DNA of 6,451 nucleotides from Bacteroidota bacterium (GCA_023412755.1 JAEZCB010000181.1:1-6451), one strand, 5' to 3'; positions 1 through 6,451 are shown, counted from the stretch's first letter. Program-made: numbers and translations. Notes: generated by a model from the letters alone, not told the origin.

Positions 1-900
1 GGCTTTTACTACCAGCCTTGGGGTGGGTTCTGGCGACCCCGTCCCTGGACATGGGGATGGAACATGTATTATGATCCCTGGTTCGGCTGGGGCATGGGCT
101 GGGGCTGGGGCTATGGCTGGGTATATCCCGGCTGGGCCATGTGGCGGCCATATCCTTATGCCTGGGGCTGGTGGGGACCATACGCCTGGCATCCACCCTG
201 CTGCTACCAGCCCACCAATACGGTCTATGGCCATCGCCCCTCATTGACCGGTGGCGGAAGATCCGGCAGGTCGGCCTCCCAGGATGTCGGCCGCATGGCG
301 ATGAGCGATGACCTGTATGCATCCACGGATCGGGCCGGGGTGACACCCACTCGCGTTGATCGTGCAAGTGCCAAGGCGGAACAAGCCGCAACACCTGTAC
401 GTCAGCGCGGCACTTCAGACCATTTCACCGATGCTGCCGGGAATGTGTATCGCCTGGATGGTGATCGTACCCAGCGGTATGAGAATGGTGGCTGGAGCCG
501 TTTGCCTGGGCCCGAAGCACCTGCCGGCCGTGCACCCACCGAGCAAAGGCAGCGACCAACGCGAGATCAACAGACCGGACATGATCGGCCTATTGCGTCT
601 CCAGGCTCTGACCGCCCGATCGACCAACAGACACCTTCACGAACACGCAGCACCGAACCCTACCGGATCCAACGAGACAGGCAACGTGGCATAGAACGGC
701 AGCGCAGTTTTGAACAGCGCTCACCCTCCCGCCCTCCTGTGAAAGTCACGCCCAGGGGTGGATCGCGCCCCAGTGGAGTTTCCCCAGGCCGGAGCCCCGG
801 ACGTTCTCCAGGAGGATCGGTATCTCCGGGCGGTGGTGGACGTAGCGGAGGTGGTTCCTCACCAGCTCCTTCTCGCGGTGGCGGTGGGCGCAACAGATGA
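1..900 (+). CDS. Trp/Gly-rich, Arg/Pro/Ser-rich low-complexity protein, 5'-truncated
   Basis: The reading frame is open from the first base of the window to the TGA at 898-900, so 299 residues are visible and the true start lies to the left. The first Met (base 64) is internal to the same composition and is unlikely to be the start. Visible residues 1-69 are extremely aromatic: 16 Trp, many Gly, Tyr and Pro, ending in a Cys-Cys pair (67-68). Residues 148-165 form a short motif, NVYRLDGDRTQRYENGGW, resembling the GNVYR...GGW units I recall from low-complexity bacterial envelope proteins; that resemblance is from memory. The rest is basic and disordered-looking, with SPGRSPGRSPGG repeats and an RGG-like end (SRGGGGRNR). 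I do not recognise a named family. A surface or periplasmic location is a guess, because any signal peptide would be off-window. It converges with the NUDIX gene on the other strand. Confidence 0.75.
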   Translation, partial: GFYYQPWGGFWRPRPWTWGWNMYYDPWFGWGMGWGWGYGWVYPGWAMWRPYPYAWGWWGPYAWHPPCCYQPTNTVYGHRPSLTGGGRSGRSASQDVGRMAMSDDLYASTDRAGVTPTRVDRASAKAEQAATPVRQRGTSDHFTDAAGNVYRLDGDRTQRYENGGWSRLPGPEAPAGRAPTEQRQRPTRDQQTGHDRPIASPGSDRPIDQQTPSRTRSTEPYRIQRDRQRGIERQRSFEQRSPSRPPVKVTPRGGSRPSGVSPGRSPGRSPGGSVSPGGGGRSGGGSSPAPSRGGGGRNR

Positions 901-1110
901 TCCGATCCAGAGCGATGGGAAGGGTACACACCTCACACAAAGGCGAACCTCCTGTGGTCTTCCGCAATTCGCCCATTTCTCCCGCTCCATCTGAATGTAA
1001 ATAAAAAGCCCGGGTGGGGATATCTCCACCCGGGCGGTTTCCAAAACATATGGCCATCTTATGAATGACTCATTTCATTTCATCCATTCAGCATCTCTCT
1101 CATAGCATCT
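901..1110. other. Convergent intergenic region
   Basis: This 210-base stretch separates the 3' ends of two convergent genes. Apart from the hairpin terminator at 1008-1035 I see no coding potential. Short ORFs crossing it on either strand are tails of reading frames overlapping the upstream gene. The segment 1041-1110 is AT-richer and holds a few short direct repeats of the type catttcatttcat, with no clear function. Confidence 0.6.
1008..1035 (-). terminator. Hairpin terminator, strongest for the minus strand
   Basis: The arms GCCCGGGTGG (1008-1017) and CCACCCGGGC (1026-1035) pair perfectly over 10 bp, with a central GATATC. One further position, 1018/1025, is a G-U wobble in + RNA and a C-A mismatch in - RNA. 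Reading on the minus strand, the stem is followed at once by UUUUUAUUU (1007 down to 999), the classic intrinsic-terminator tail, placed 75 bases past the stop of the NUDIX gene. On the plus strand the tail is only GGUUUCC, so it may also end the 1-900 transcript, but less efficiently. Confidence 0.8.
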
Positions 1111-1812
1111 TCAACCTTTTCGGGTAGTACTCTTCGCCATGGTCCTGCTGGCGGCGGCGGCCTTTTTGGCACCATCGCCCCGCATCCTTACGGCTGTTGT
1201 TCTCTCTTCCTTATCACGAGCACCGGCGCCACCACCTGTCTTCACCGCCCGTTTCCCACGGCCAGCTTCATCTTCCACCAGCCGCTTGCCCTCGATCTTT
1301 TCATCCTTCACCTGCGCCACTATGCGATCGGCCGGATGCCGCTTCACCATGGGGCGCTCCTGCTCTCGCGGGATCGTGAGATGAGGGGCTCTCCTTCCCG
1401 CGCCCTTTGTTCTTTCCCACCAATCCTTCACGATGGTGGCATGATCGAATCCCATTTCCATTTCCTCGCCAGGGGCCAGCCAATGGATGTCACTGGCCTC
1501 CTTTGTTGTGATCGGTTCGCCACCCAGCACGGTGGCATGGAATACCGCCGTTACATAATGGCCCCGTGGATCGCGTGCTGGATCGGAGTAGATGCCGATC
1601 AATTCCCGTATGCCAACGCGCACGCCAACTTCTTCAATGACCTCGCGTTCCAGGGCCGCTTCAACGCGCTCGTTCGCATCCACTTTGCCGCCAGGGAGGC
1701 ACCAAAGACCCTTGAAAGGCTTCACACCCCGCTTGATCAGCATGATCCTGTTCTCGTGATCTTCGATCACAGCATCTACTGTGAGCACGGGTCCTTTTGC
1801 GGTACTGGCCAT
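1111..1812 (-). CDS. NUDIX hydrolase, ADP-ribose pyrophosphatase-like, with basic C-terminal tail
   Basis: NUDIX enzymes cleave nucleoside diphosphates linked to another group X, using divalent metal ions. The Nudix box GX5EX7REUXEEXGU is complete at residues 42-64: G42, E48, R56-E57, E60-E61 and G63. Upstream come the usual core strand TVDAVIED (11-18) and GLWCLPGG (35-42). After the box, IYSDPARDPRGH (74-85) resembles the SDPxRDPR motif of archaeal and bacterial ADP-ribose pyrophosphatases, so ADP-ribose is the most likely substrate, though this is inferred. The core ends near residue 137, the usual size of the domain. About 96 further residues follow, roughly a quarter Lys/Arg and rich in Ala, Gly and Thr, and probably disordered; this tail is unusual. 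The start at 1812 is the only ATG after an in-frame stop upstream, and it has no Shine-Dalgarno sequence. The protein looks cytoplasmic. Terminator at 1008-1035. Confidence 0.93.
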   Translation of the reverse strand: MASTAKGPVLTVDAVIEDHENRIMLIKRGVKPFKGLWCLPGGKVDANERVEAALEREVIEEVGVRVGIRELIGIYSDPARDPRGHYVTAVFHATVLGGEPITTKEASDIHWLAPGEEMEMGFDHATIVKDWWERTKGAGRRAPHLTIPREQERPMVKRHPADRIVAQVKDEKIEGKRLVEDEAGRGKRAVKTGGGAGARDKEERTTAVRMRGDGAKKAAAASRTMAKSTTRKG

Positions 1813-1822
1813 GTTGTGATGC

Positions 1823-2155
1823 TTAGCGCGGCAGTTGGAGTGTAGGCATCAGAAAGGGTCCATTGCCGTATCCGGCGAACAACTGAGGTATGATCCTCCC
1901 CTTACCGTTAAGGCCGACGCCCTCCCTTACGCGGGCATCCTTCTCGGCTCCTTCATTGATGCATAGGTCCTTTGCTTTATGCTGATCCCTTTGCCGTGCC
2001 AACCGGCCAGCCGGACCATATTGTAGTAGAGGTTTCATGGCGTTCGGTTTTGCCGGACATGTACGGAAAGCCATGCCGTACTCCCAGAACTCCAATGTTT
2101 TCGCGCATTTGACCGACAATTGGGAATGCGTGCCATGAATGACCATGTGGACCAT
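1823..2155 (-). CDS. Possible small hypothetical protein, 110 aa
   Basis: This minus-strand frame ends 10 bases before the NUDIX start, as if the two were co-transcribed, and it covers a stretch that otherwise has no gene. Codon choice looks similar to the neighbours, with many GGC, GCC, AAG and GAG codons. The product is soluble-looking and mildly basic, with four Cys. It has no signal peptide, membrane segment or motif I recognise. The start is uncertain: Met1 at 2155, Met4 at 2146 and later Mets are all possible, and none has a clear ribosome binding site. A decayed gene or a chance ORF is equally possible. If it is not real, 1813-2299 is a 487-base non-coding gap. Confidence 0.35.
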   Translation of the reverse strand: MVHMVIHGTHSQLSVKCAKTLEFWEYGMAFRTCPAKPNAMKPLLQYGPAGRLARQRDQHKAKDLCINEGAEKDARVREGVGLNGKGRIIPQLFAGYGNGPFLMPTLQLPR

Positions 2156-2299
2156 GTGCCGCAGATCGGTTAACGGCCTTCCCCGATCATGACCACTCAG
2201 GTACCTACCGTATGGAAGTTACTCCTGTATCGGGTTTGAAATGCCACAGCCGCTAAGGCATGCTCTGCTATCTTCGCCCGACCTCACAAGAAGATCATT
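2156..2299. other. Divergent intergenic region before scoA
   Basis: These 144 bases separate the minus-strand NUDIX group from the plus-strand scoA group, so promoters for both directions are expected here. I see one imperfect Bacteroidota-type -7 element facing scoA (listed separately). I could not find a convincing promoter facing the minus strand, an operator palindrome or a riboswitch-like fold. Confidence 0.5.
2269..2276 (+). promoter_or_regulatory. Possible -7 promoter element before scoA
   Basis: TATCTTCG differs at one fixed position from the Bacteroidota -7 consensus TAnnTTTG. It ends 23 bases before the scoA ATG. No TTTG element lies at the expected distance upstream: the nearest, at 2235-2238, leaves a gap of 30 bases, which is too long. 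This is weak support. Confidence 0.25.
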
Positions 2300-2998
2300 A
2301 TGAACAAGGTCGTCTCGAACGCGGATGCCGCATTGGAAGGTCTACAGGATGGAATGACCTTGATGGTCGGGGGCTTCGGCCTTTGCGGCATACCTGAGAA
2401 CGCCATCAATGCATTGGTGAGGAAAGGTGTAAAAGGACTTACCTGCATCAGCAACAACGCCGGAGTTGATGACTTCGGGCTGGGTCTCCTGCTGCGCACC
2501 CGCCAGATCAGCAGAATGATCAGCAGCTATGTTGGGGAGAATGCCGAATTCGAACGGCAGATGCTTAGCGGCGAGTTGCAGGTCGATCTGATCCCCCAGG
2601 GCACCCTTGCGGAACGTTGCCGCGCAGGTGGCGCCGGCATCCCGGCATTCTTTACTCCCGCCGGATACGGTACCGAAGTGGCCGAAGGCAAAGAGGTTCG
2701 CGAGTTCAATGGAAAAATGTATGTTCTGGAAGAATGGCTTCGGGCCGACCTCTCCCTGGTGAAGGCGTGGAAAGGTGATCGCTTCGGGAACCTTGTGTAC
2801 AAACGCACGGCACGCAATTTCAACCCGCTGATGGCCATGGCCGGCAAGATCACCGTAGCGGAGGTGGAGGAATTGGTGGAGCCCGGTGAATTGGATCCGG
2901 ATGAGATCCACACGCCGGGGATCTTCGTTCAACGGATCTTCCAAGGCGAGACCTACGAGAAGCGCATCGAGCAGCGCACCGTAAAGCCGAGGTCATAG
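2300..2998 (+). CDS. scoA: 3-oxoacid (succinyl-CoA:acetoacetate) CoA-transferase subunit A
   Basis: This is the A subunit of a family I CoA-transferase, which with subunit B moves CoA between succinyl-CoA and acetoacetate (EC 2.8.3.5 type). At 232 aa it has the normal length for bacterial ScoA. The family signature [DN]Gx2[hydrophobic]3GGFx3GxP is met at residues 17-32 (DGMTLMVGGFGLCGIP). The stretches SSYVGENAEFERQ (75-87), PQGTLAERCRAGGAGIPAF (99-117) and VKAWKGDRFGNLVYK (154-168) closely follow the N-terminal half of mitochondrial SCOT as I remember it. The ATG at 2300 gives the expected N-terminus and is preceded by A-rich AAGAAG. It is probably cytoplasmic. The partner gene scoB does not follow directly: a membrane-protein gene starts 10 bases after this stop. 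An acetate or butyrate CoA-transferase (AtoD type) is a less likely alternative. Confidence 0.95.
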   Translation: MNKVVSNADAALEGLQDGMTLMVGGFGLCGIPENAINALVRKGVKGLTCISNNAGVDDFGLGLLLRTRQISRMISSYVGENAEFERQMLSGELQVDLIPQGTLAERCRAGGAGIPAFFTPAGYGTEVAEGKEVREFNGKMYVLEEWLRADLSLVKAWKGDRFGNLVYKRTARNFNPLMAMAGKITVAEVEELVEPGELDPDEIHTPGIFVQRIFQGETYEKRIEQRTVKPRS

Positions 2999-3008
2999 TT
3001 TTCATGTC

Positions 3009-4766
3009 ATGGGCCGGGTTCAGCAAAAGGACCACCTGTGGTATCTGCTGCTCGTGGCCATGTTGTTCCCATACGTTATAGCCAGGGCGGCGAATGTGCC
3101 CTGGGTGCATGATGAGAGCACCTCCATATACTGGTTCATGGAGCGTGGCGAATTCCTGCCCTACCATGCCTTATGGGATGCCGGCAACCACTTCCTGAGT
3201 TCGGCCCTTGGCATCCTTTCCTACAAGATCTTCGGTCTTTCCTTATTGGGCAGTAGAACCGGCAGCCTGCCGGCATATCTCATCTACGCATGGGGCGTAT
3301 GGCGTCTTAGTGCGTGTCTCCATCACCACCATTTACGCTGGCTGGTGCGGGTGGTTCTGCTCACATGCCCCTTTCTTCTGGATTTCTTCTCCTTGTTCCG
3401 CGGATATGGTCTGGGAATGGCGTTCTGGGCATTGGCGCTGGATGGTGGCATTCGCTACCACCGTTGGGGGCGCACCCACCACCTCGTACAGCTGCTTGTC
3501 GCAATGGCATTGGCCTGTTTCACCATCCTTTCCATGGTACCGCTATGGGCACTGATCATTGCCCTCACTGCCATACATGGTCTTTGGCAATGGCGTTCTC
3601 AGCGGGAGCCATTTCCCAGGCGCAAGGCGATCATCTGGTCCCTGATCGGCGTTCTTCCCTTGATGGTGGGCCTGCTGCTTTCGTGGGAATTGAAACGGCT
3701 AGGCCTGCTCTACCATGGATCCACGGAGGGGTTCCTGACCGTAACGGTGGCATCCTTGAGCCGTCTTGTGATCGGCACGGATCACAAGGCCGTACTGGCA
3801 TTGCTGATCATCTTGTTCCTGATCGCTCTTCTATTGCCGATCCTGCAACGGCGTTGGCATGCCACAGCGTTCCTGTTGAATGGGGTGCTATGGGCGGATA
3901 TGCTCATGCGGATAGGCATGGCGTTGATCCTGGGGGTCAACTATCCGGAGGATCGAGCCGGACTCCACCTCGTGCCGCTCGCATTGATCCTGCTCGTCCA
4001 TGTTGCGGATGTCGAGCGAAAAGCATCGTGGAATTTCGGCCTCCTGTTAGCGCCCTTGCTACTATACCTGCCGGCAAGGACCATCTTCACGGCTAATTTG
4101 GACCATACGCTGCTCTGGCCGGAACAGTCGGTGCCGGCCCGTTTCCTGCAACGCATCCACAGCATGCAGGAACATGCCGATAGACCCCTGGTCATAGGCG
4201 CATATCATCAGCTGAGTTATGCCATCCCTTATGCGGCACGGGCACATGACCTACCGTTGAACCCGCCCGATGTCGTGGGGTTCCCGAATGCCCCACATGA
4301 TGTGCGCATAGCCGATGACCGTTTCATCGACGAAGCACGACAAGGCTTTACCATGGTGGACCATGCTCCTGGTCCGGGTCTGCATCTTTTAGTGAGGGAG
4401 CCACTTTTACCGATAACAACTCGTGGTCCGCGGATGCTTCCGGATAGTACGTTGAACGAATTCTTCGAGATCTGGACCGGTGGAACGGAGGAGGTGAAAT
4501 TCCTCGAGTTCACATGCACGTTGGAGGCGGATCAACATTTTTTGGATCTCATGCTCGTAACCTCTTTGGAGAAGGACGGAAAAAGTGTTCACTACCATGC
4601 CATACCAGCAGCCCATTTGAGTAAGGCATGGCGTGGCGATCGCTTCCACATGATGGTAAGGATACCTGCCCTGCCATCGGACCGGGCAGTGGTCCATCTC
4701 TGGAATGTGAAGAAGGTGCCTGTTCGGATGCGTCAGGCGTCGTTCAAAATGCATCACATTCACTGA
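3009..4766 (+). CDS. Polytopic GT-C-like membrane protein with soluble C-terminal domain
   Basis: A 585-residue protein. About 10-13 hydrophobic segments cover residues 9-360, for example 9-28, 85-128, 158-195, 208-226, 260-278 and 318-359. The first loop carries an acidic pair in VHDESTS (D35-E36), followed by NHFLSSALG (60-68) and GSRTGSL (81-87). This is the layout of GT-C glycosyltransferases (GT39/ArnT-like), whose catalytic Asp sits in the first outer loop and which use lipid-linked sugar donors. NYPEDRAGLHLVPL (311-324) lies near the end of the membrane part. Residues 370-585 are soluble; the last 100 look beta-rich, with FHMMVRIP and VVHLWNVKKVPVRM, and may be a beta-sandwich facing the periplasm (inference). 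Substrate is unknown. The gene lies between scoA and scoB, 10 and 56 bases from them, and likely shares their transcript. The fold class is fairly sure; enzymatic activity is not. Confidence 0.75.
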   Translation: MGRVQQKDHLWYLLLVAMLFPYVIARAANVPWVHDESTSIYWFMERGEFLPYHALWDAGNHFLSSALGILSYKIFGLSLLGSRTGSLPAYLIYAWGVWRLSACLHHHHLRWLVRVVLLTCPFLLDFFSLFRGYGLGMAFWALALDGGIRYHRWGRTHHLVQLLVAMALACFTILSMVPLWALIIALTAIHGLWQWRSQREPFPRRKAIIWSLIGVLPLMVGLLLSWELKRLGLLYHGSTEGFLTVTVASLSRLVIGTDHKAVLALLIILFLIALLLPILQRRWHATAFLLNGVLWADMLMRIGMALILGVNYPEDRAGLHLVPLALILLVHVADVERKASWNFGLLLAPLLLYLPARTIFTANLDHTLLWPEQSVPARFLQRIHSMQEHADRPLVIGAYHQLSYAIPYAARAHDLPLNPPDVVGFPNAPHDVRIADDRFIDEARQGFTMVDHAPGPGLHLLVREPLLPITTRGPRMLPDSTLNEFFEIWTGGTEEVKFLEFTCTLEADQHFLDLMLVTSLEKDGKSVHYHAIPAAHLSKAWRGDRFHMMVRIPALPSDRAVVHLWNVKKVPVRMRQASFKMHHIH

Positions 4767-4791
4767 TCCCGCCCTATGCGCACGGGGCAAT

Positions 4792-4799
4792 TACATTTG
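4792..4799 (+). promoter_or_regulatory. Candidate Bacteroidota -7 promoter element before scoB
   Basis: TACATTTG fits TAnnTTTG exactly. It lies in the 56-base gap between the membrane-protein gene and scoB and ends 23 bases before the scoB ATG, the same spacing as the weaker candidate before scoA. No -33 TTTG is visible at 17-23 bases upstream, so activity is uncertain. If real, scoB could be transcribed apart from the gene in front of it. Confidence 0.35.
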
Positions 4800-4822
4800 G
4801 CCTGATACCAGATCGACAAAGC

Positions 4823-5479
4823 ATGGCATTGGACAAGAACCAGATGGCCCGCCGGATAGCGCGGGAATTGAAGGATGGCTACTACGTGAACCTGGGGATA
4901 GGCATCCCGACTCTGGTGGCCAACTACATACCTGAGGGCATCAATGTGGTACTGCAAAGTGAGAATGGTATCCTGGGCATGGGTCCGTTCCCATATGAAG
5001 GAGAGGAGGATGCCGACCTGATCAATGCAGGGAAGCAGACGGTGACGCTGCTTCCAGGCAGCAGCATCTTCGACAGCGCCACCAGTTTCGCCATGATCCG
5101 CGGGCAGCATGTGCAACTCACCGTACTGGGTGCCATGGAGGTGGCCGATAATGGCGACATCGCGAACTGGAAGATACCTGGCAAGATGGTGAAGGGTATG
5201 GGTGGTGCCATGGACCTGGTGAGCAGCGCGGAAAACATCATTGTGGTGATGATGCATACCAACAAGGCAGGCGAGAGCAAACTGCTGAAGAAGTGCACGC
5301 TGCCATTGACAGGTGTGCGGTGCGTGAAAAAGATCGTGAGCGATCTCGGCGTCTTCGATATCACACCGGAGGGGTTCAAGTTGATCGAACGCGCACCCGG
5401 GGTCACGATCGAAGAGATAAAGGCGAAGACCGAGGGGAGGCTAGTGGTGGACGGAGAGATCCCGGAGATGATGGTGTAG
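4823..5479 (+). CDS. scoB: 3-oxoacid (succinyl-CoA:acetoacetate) CoA-transferase subunit B
   Basis: This is the B subunit of the CoA-transferase and carries the catalytic residue. LQSENGILG (44-52) fits the family signature [LF][HQ]SENG[LIVF]2[GA]; E47 is the Glu that forms the enzyme-CoA thioester. Other stretches match the C-terminal half of mitochondrial SCOT: NLGIGIPTL (23-31), DADLINAGKQTVTLLPG (63-79), FAMIRG (89-94), IPGKMVKGMGGAMDLVSSA (118-136) and KCTLPLTG (157-164). At 218 aa the length is normal for ScoB. The frame is open back to an ATG at 4628, but that extension overlaps the preceding gene and resembles nothing in the family; MALDKNQMARRIA at 4823 is the usual start. It must pair with ScoA, whose gene ends 1.8 kb upstream, and is probably cytoplasmic. 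The next gene begins 27 bases after its stop. Confidence 0.95.
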   Translation: MALDKNQMARRIARELKDGYYVNLGIGIPTLVANYIPEGINVVLQSENGILGMGPFPYEGEEDADLINAGKQTVTLLPGSSIFDSATSFAMIRGQHVQLTVLGAMEVADNGDIANWKIPGKMVKGMGGAMDLVSSAENIIVVMMHTNKAGESKLLKKCTLPLTGVRCVKKIVSDLGVFDITPEGFKLIERAPGVTIEEIKAKTEGRLVVDGEIPEMMV

Positions 5480-5506
5480 GCCTGGCCCCCACGCAACATC
5501 ACAGGG

Positions 5507-6451
5507 ATGACAGTCTCCCGACCACCCAGAAAAAGCACTGCGGAAAACCTCTTCTTTCGCGGATGGCATTCGGGGCTCTTTTTGGTGCTCTTTTTCATCC
5601 TGCTATACTTTCCCATCTTCTTGAATCTGGACGTGCTTCCATTGCGCGCATGGGATGAATCGCGCTATGCCGTGAACGCCTATGAAATGTATCGCGGCGG
5701 AGATTGGTTGGTCGTGAAGTACGATGGCCATCCTGACCTCTGGGCAGTTAAACCGCCGCTATTGATCTGGACCCAGGCGATCCTATTCCATGTCATGGGT
5801 CCTGGTGATCTGGCGGTTCGTCTTCCTTCGGCGATCTCGGCATTCTTACTGGGACTGGTACTGCTCTGGCATAGCTGGCGATGTCTGGGCCGCCCATGGC
5901 TTGCCCTTTTTGCTGTGTTGATCCTTTTTACGAGTGATGGGATCCTACATATGCATGGTGCGCGTGGTGGCACTCAGGATATGCCACTCGCATTCTTCAT
6001 GTGTGCTTCCCTTTTGGTCCTCCACCATTGGACCATTCAAGGGAATAAAGGCCAGGTATTGGGTGCGTTCCTGTTGCTCACACGGGCAGTGCTCACGAAA
6101 AGCATACAGGCTTTGTTCTTCCTCCCTGGCATTGCCATATTCCTGATCATCCAGCGCAAGACGCCACAATTCCTGCGCGAGCGTGCGACCTGGATCGGAT
6201 CTGGGATCCTGATCATTCTAGTCTTGGCATATTATCTGGCACGCGAGCATGCATCGCCAGGATACCTGGCAGCCGTTTGGCACAATGAACTTTGGGGGCG
6301 TTACACCTCTCCACTAGAGGGCCACGACCATCCTTGGGATCATAACATATCCTTGCTCATCCAACGAGATCTACATGAATGGCATCTGTTGGTGCCTGTG
6401 GGGGTGGTGCTCGGTCTTATCCATTCCGATCCAAGGGATCGGTCCCTCACC
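5507..6451 (+). CDS. ArnT-like (GT39/GT83 type) membrane glycosyltransferase, 3'-truncated
   Basis: The frame is open from the ATG at 5507 to the last base, giving 315 residues with the C-terminus off-window. After a short basic N-terminus and a membrane helix (about 22-41), the first loop has RAWDESRYAVNAYEM (48-61), then GGDWLVV (64-70) and KPPLLIWTQ (82-90), then AVRLPSA (103-109). This is the order typical of ArnT and related enzymes: DE-RYA-EM, GDW and KPPL. D50 is the likely catalytic base. GARGGTQDMPLAFF (151-164) fits the following conserved acidic site. Further helices lie near 105-123, 128-146, 158-175, 197-215, 228-245 and 292-307. ArnT-family enzymes transfer a sugar from a polyprenyl-phosphate carrier to lipid A, another glycolipid or a protein on the periplasmic side; the acceptor here is unknown. 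Probably in the same transcription unit as scoB. Confidence 0.88.
   Translation, partial: MTVSRPPRKSTAENLFFRGWHSGLFLVLFFILLYFPIFLNLDVLPLRAWDESRYAVNAYEMYRGGDWLVVKYDGHPDLWAVKPPLLIWTQAILFHVMGPGDLAVRLPSAISAFLLGLVLLWHSWRCLGRPWLALFAVLILFTSDGILHMHGARGGTQDMPLAFFMCASLLVLHHWTIQGNKGQVLGAFLLLTRAVLTKSIQALFFLPGIAIFLIIQRKTPQFLRERATWIGSGILIILVLAYYLAREHASPGYLAAVWHNELWGRYTSPLEGHDHPWDHNISLLIQRDLHEWHLLVPVGVVLGLIHSDPRDRSLT

Noticed and set aside
2141..2158. Short tandem repeat gaccatgtg / gaccatgtg
   Set aside because: Only two copies of 9 bases, at the start of a doubtful ORF; too short to call a repeat element or binding site.
2342..2944. 200-codon open frame antisense to scoA
   Set aside because: Fully inside scoA with no recognisable motif; explained by the codon bias of the sense gene.
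3314..4096. 260-codon open frame in another plus frame inside the membrane-protein gene
   Set aside because: The 3009-4766 frame has regular membrane helices and GT-C-like motifs; the overlapping frame is Gly/His/Pro-rich and featureless.
4628..4822. 65-residue N-terminal extension of scoB
   Set aside because: It overlaps the end of the preceding gene in another frame, has no family resemblance, and ScoB proteins start near MALDKNQ.
4924..5616. Long open frame (230 codons) antisense to scoB
   Set aside because: It lies opposite a certain, conserved gene. Its Ser/Pro/Ile-rich product fits the complement of the scoB codons, so it is a shadow of GC-rich codon use.
6426..6442. Perfect 7-bp inverted repeat CCGATCC-AAG-GGATCGG
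   Set aside because: It falls inside the coding frame of the last gene, has no T-tract, and GATC-containing words are common in this sequence, so chance is sufficient.

Overview
The window looks like chromosomal DNA from a GC-rich member of the Bacteroidota, plausibly Flavobacteriales. This is an inference. It rests on start codons that mostly lack a Shine-Dalgarno sequence, a perfect match to the Bacteroidota -7 promoter element (TAnnTTTG) before one gene, and the style of the membrane glycosyltransferase-like proteins. I saw no mobile element, CRISPR array, rRNA or tRNA gene.

Layout. (1) Positions 1-900 (+) hold the 3' part of a gene, cut by the left edge, for a low-complexity protein: a Trp/Gly/Tyr-rich front and an Arg/Pro/Ser/Gly-rich tail. 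(2) Positions 901-1110 are a convergent intergenic stretch with a strong hairpin terminator at 1008-1035. (3) Positions 1111-1812 (-) encode a NUDIX hydrolase with a perfect Nudix box, an ADP-ribose-pyrophosphatase-like motif and an unusual basic tail of about 96 residues. A doubtful small ORF (1823-2155, -) lies just upstream. (4) Positions 2156-2299 are a short divergent promoter region. (5) From 2300 to the right edge all genes are on + and closely spaced: scoA, a polytopic GT-C-like membrane protein with a large soluble C-terminal region, scoB, and an ArnT/GT39-type glycosyltransferase cut by the right edge.

How the genes fit together. ScoA and ScoB are the two subunits of one 3-oxoacid (succinyl-CoA:acetoacetate) CoA-transferase. 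They match the two halves of the mitochondrial SCOT enzyme, including the catalytic Glu in the SENG motif of ScoB. Their genes normally adjoin; here a 1.76 kb gene for an apparently unrelated membrane protein lies between them, and a second membrane glycosyltransferase follows scoB. The run therefore mixes ketone-body/short-chain acyl-CoA metabolism with what is probably envelope glycan or lipid glycosylation. A possible promoter just before scoB may let it be expressed separately from the gene upstream.

Nothing here is clearly a new defence or mobile system. The points most worth a second look are the split scoA/scoB arrangement, the basic tail on the NUDIX protein and the extreme composition of the first protein.
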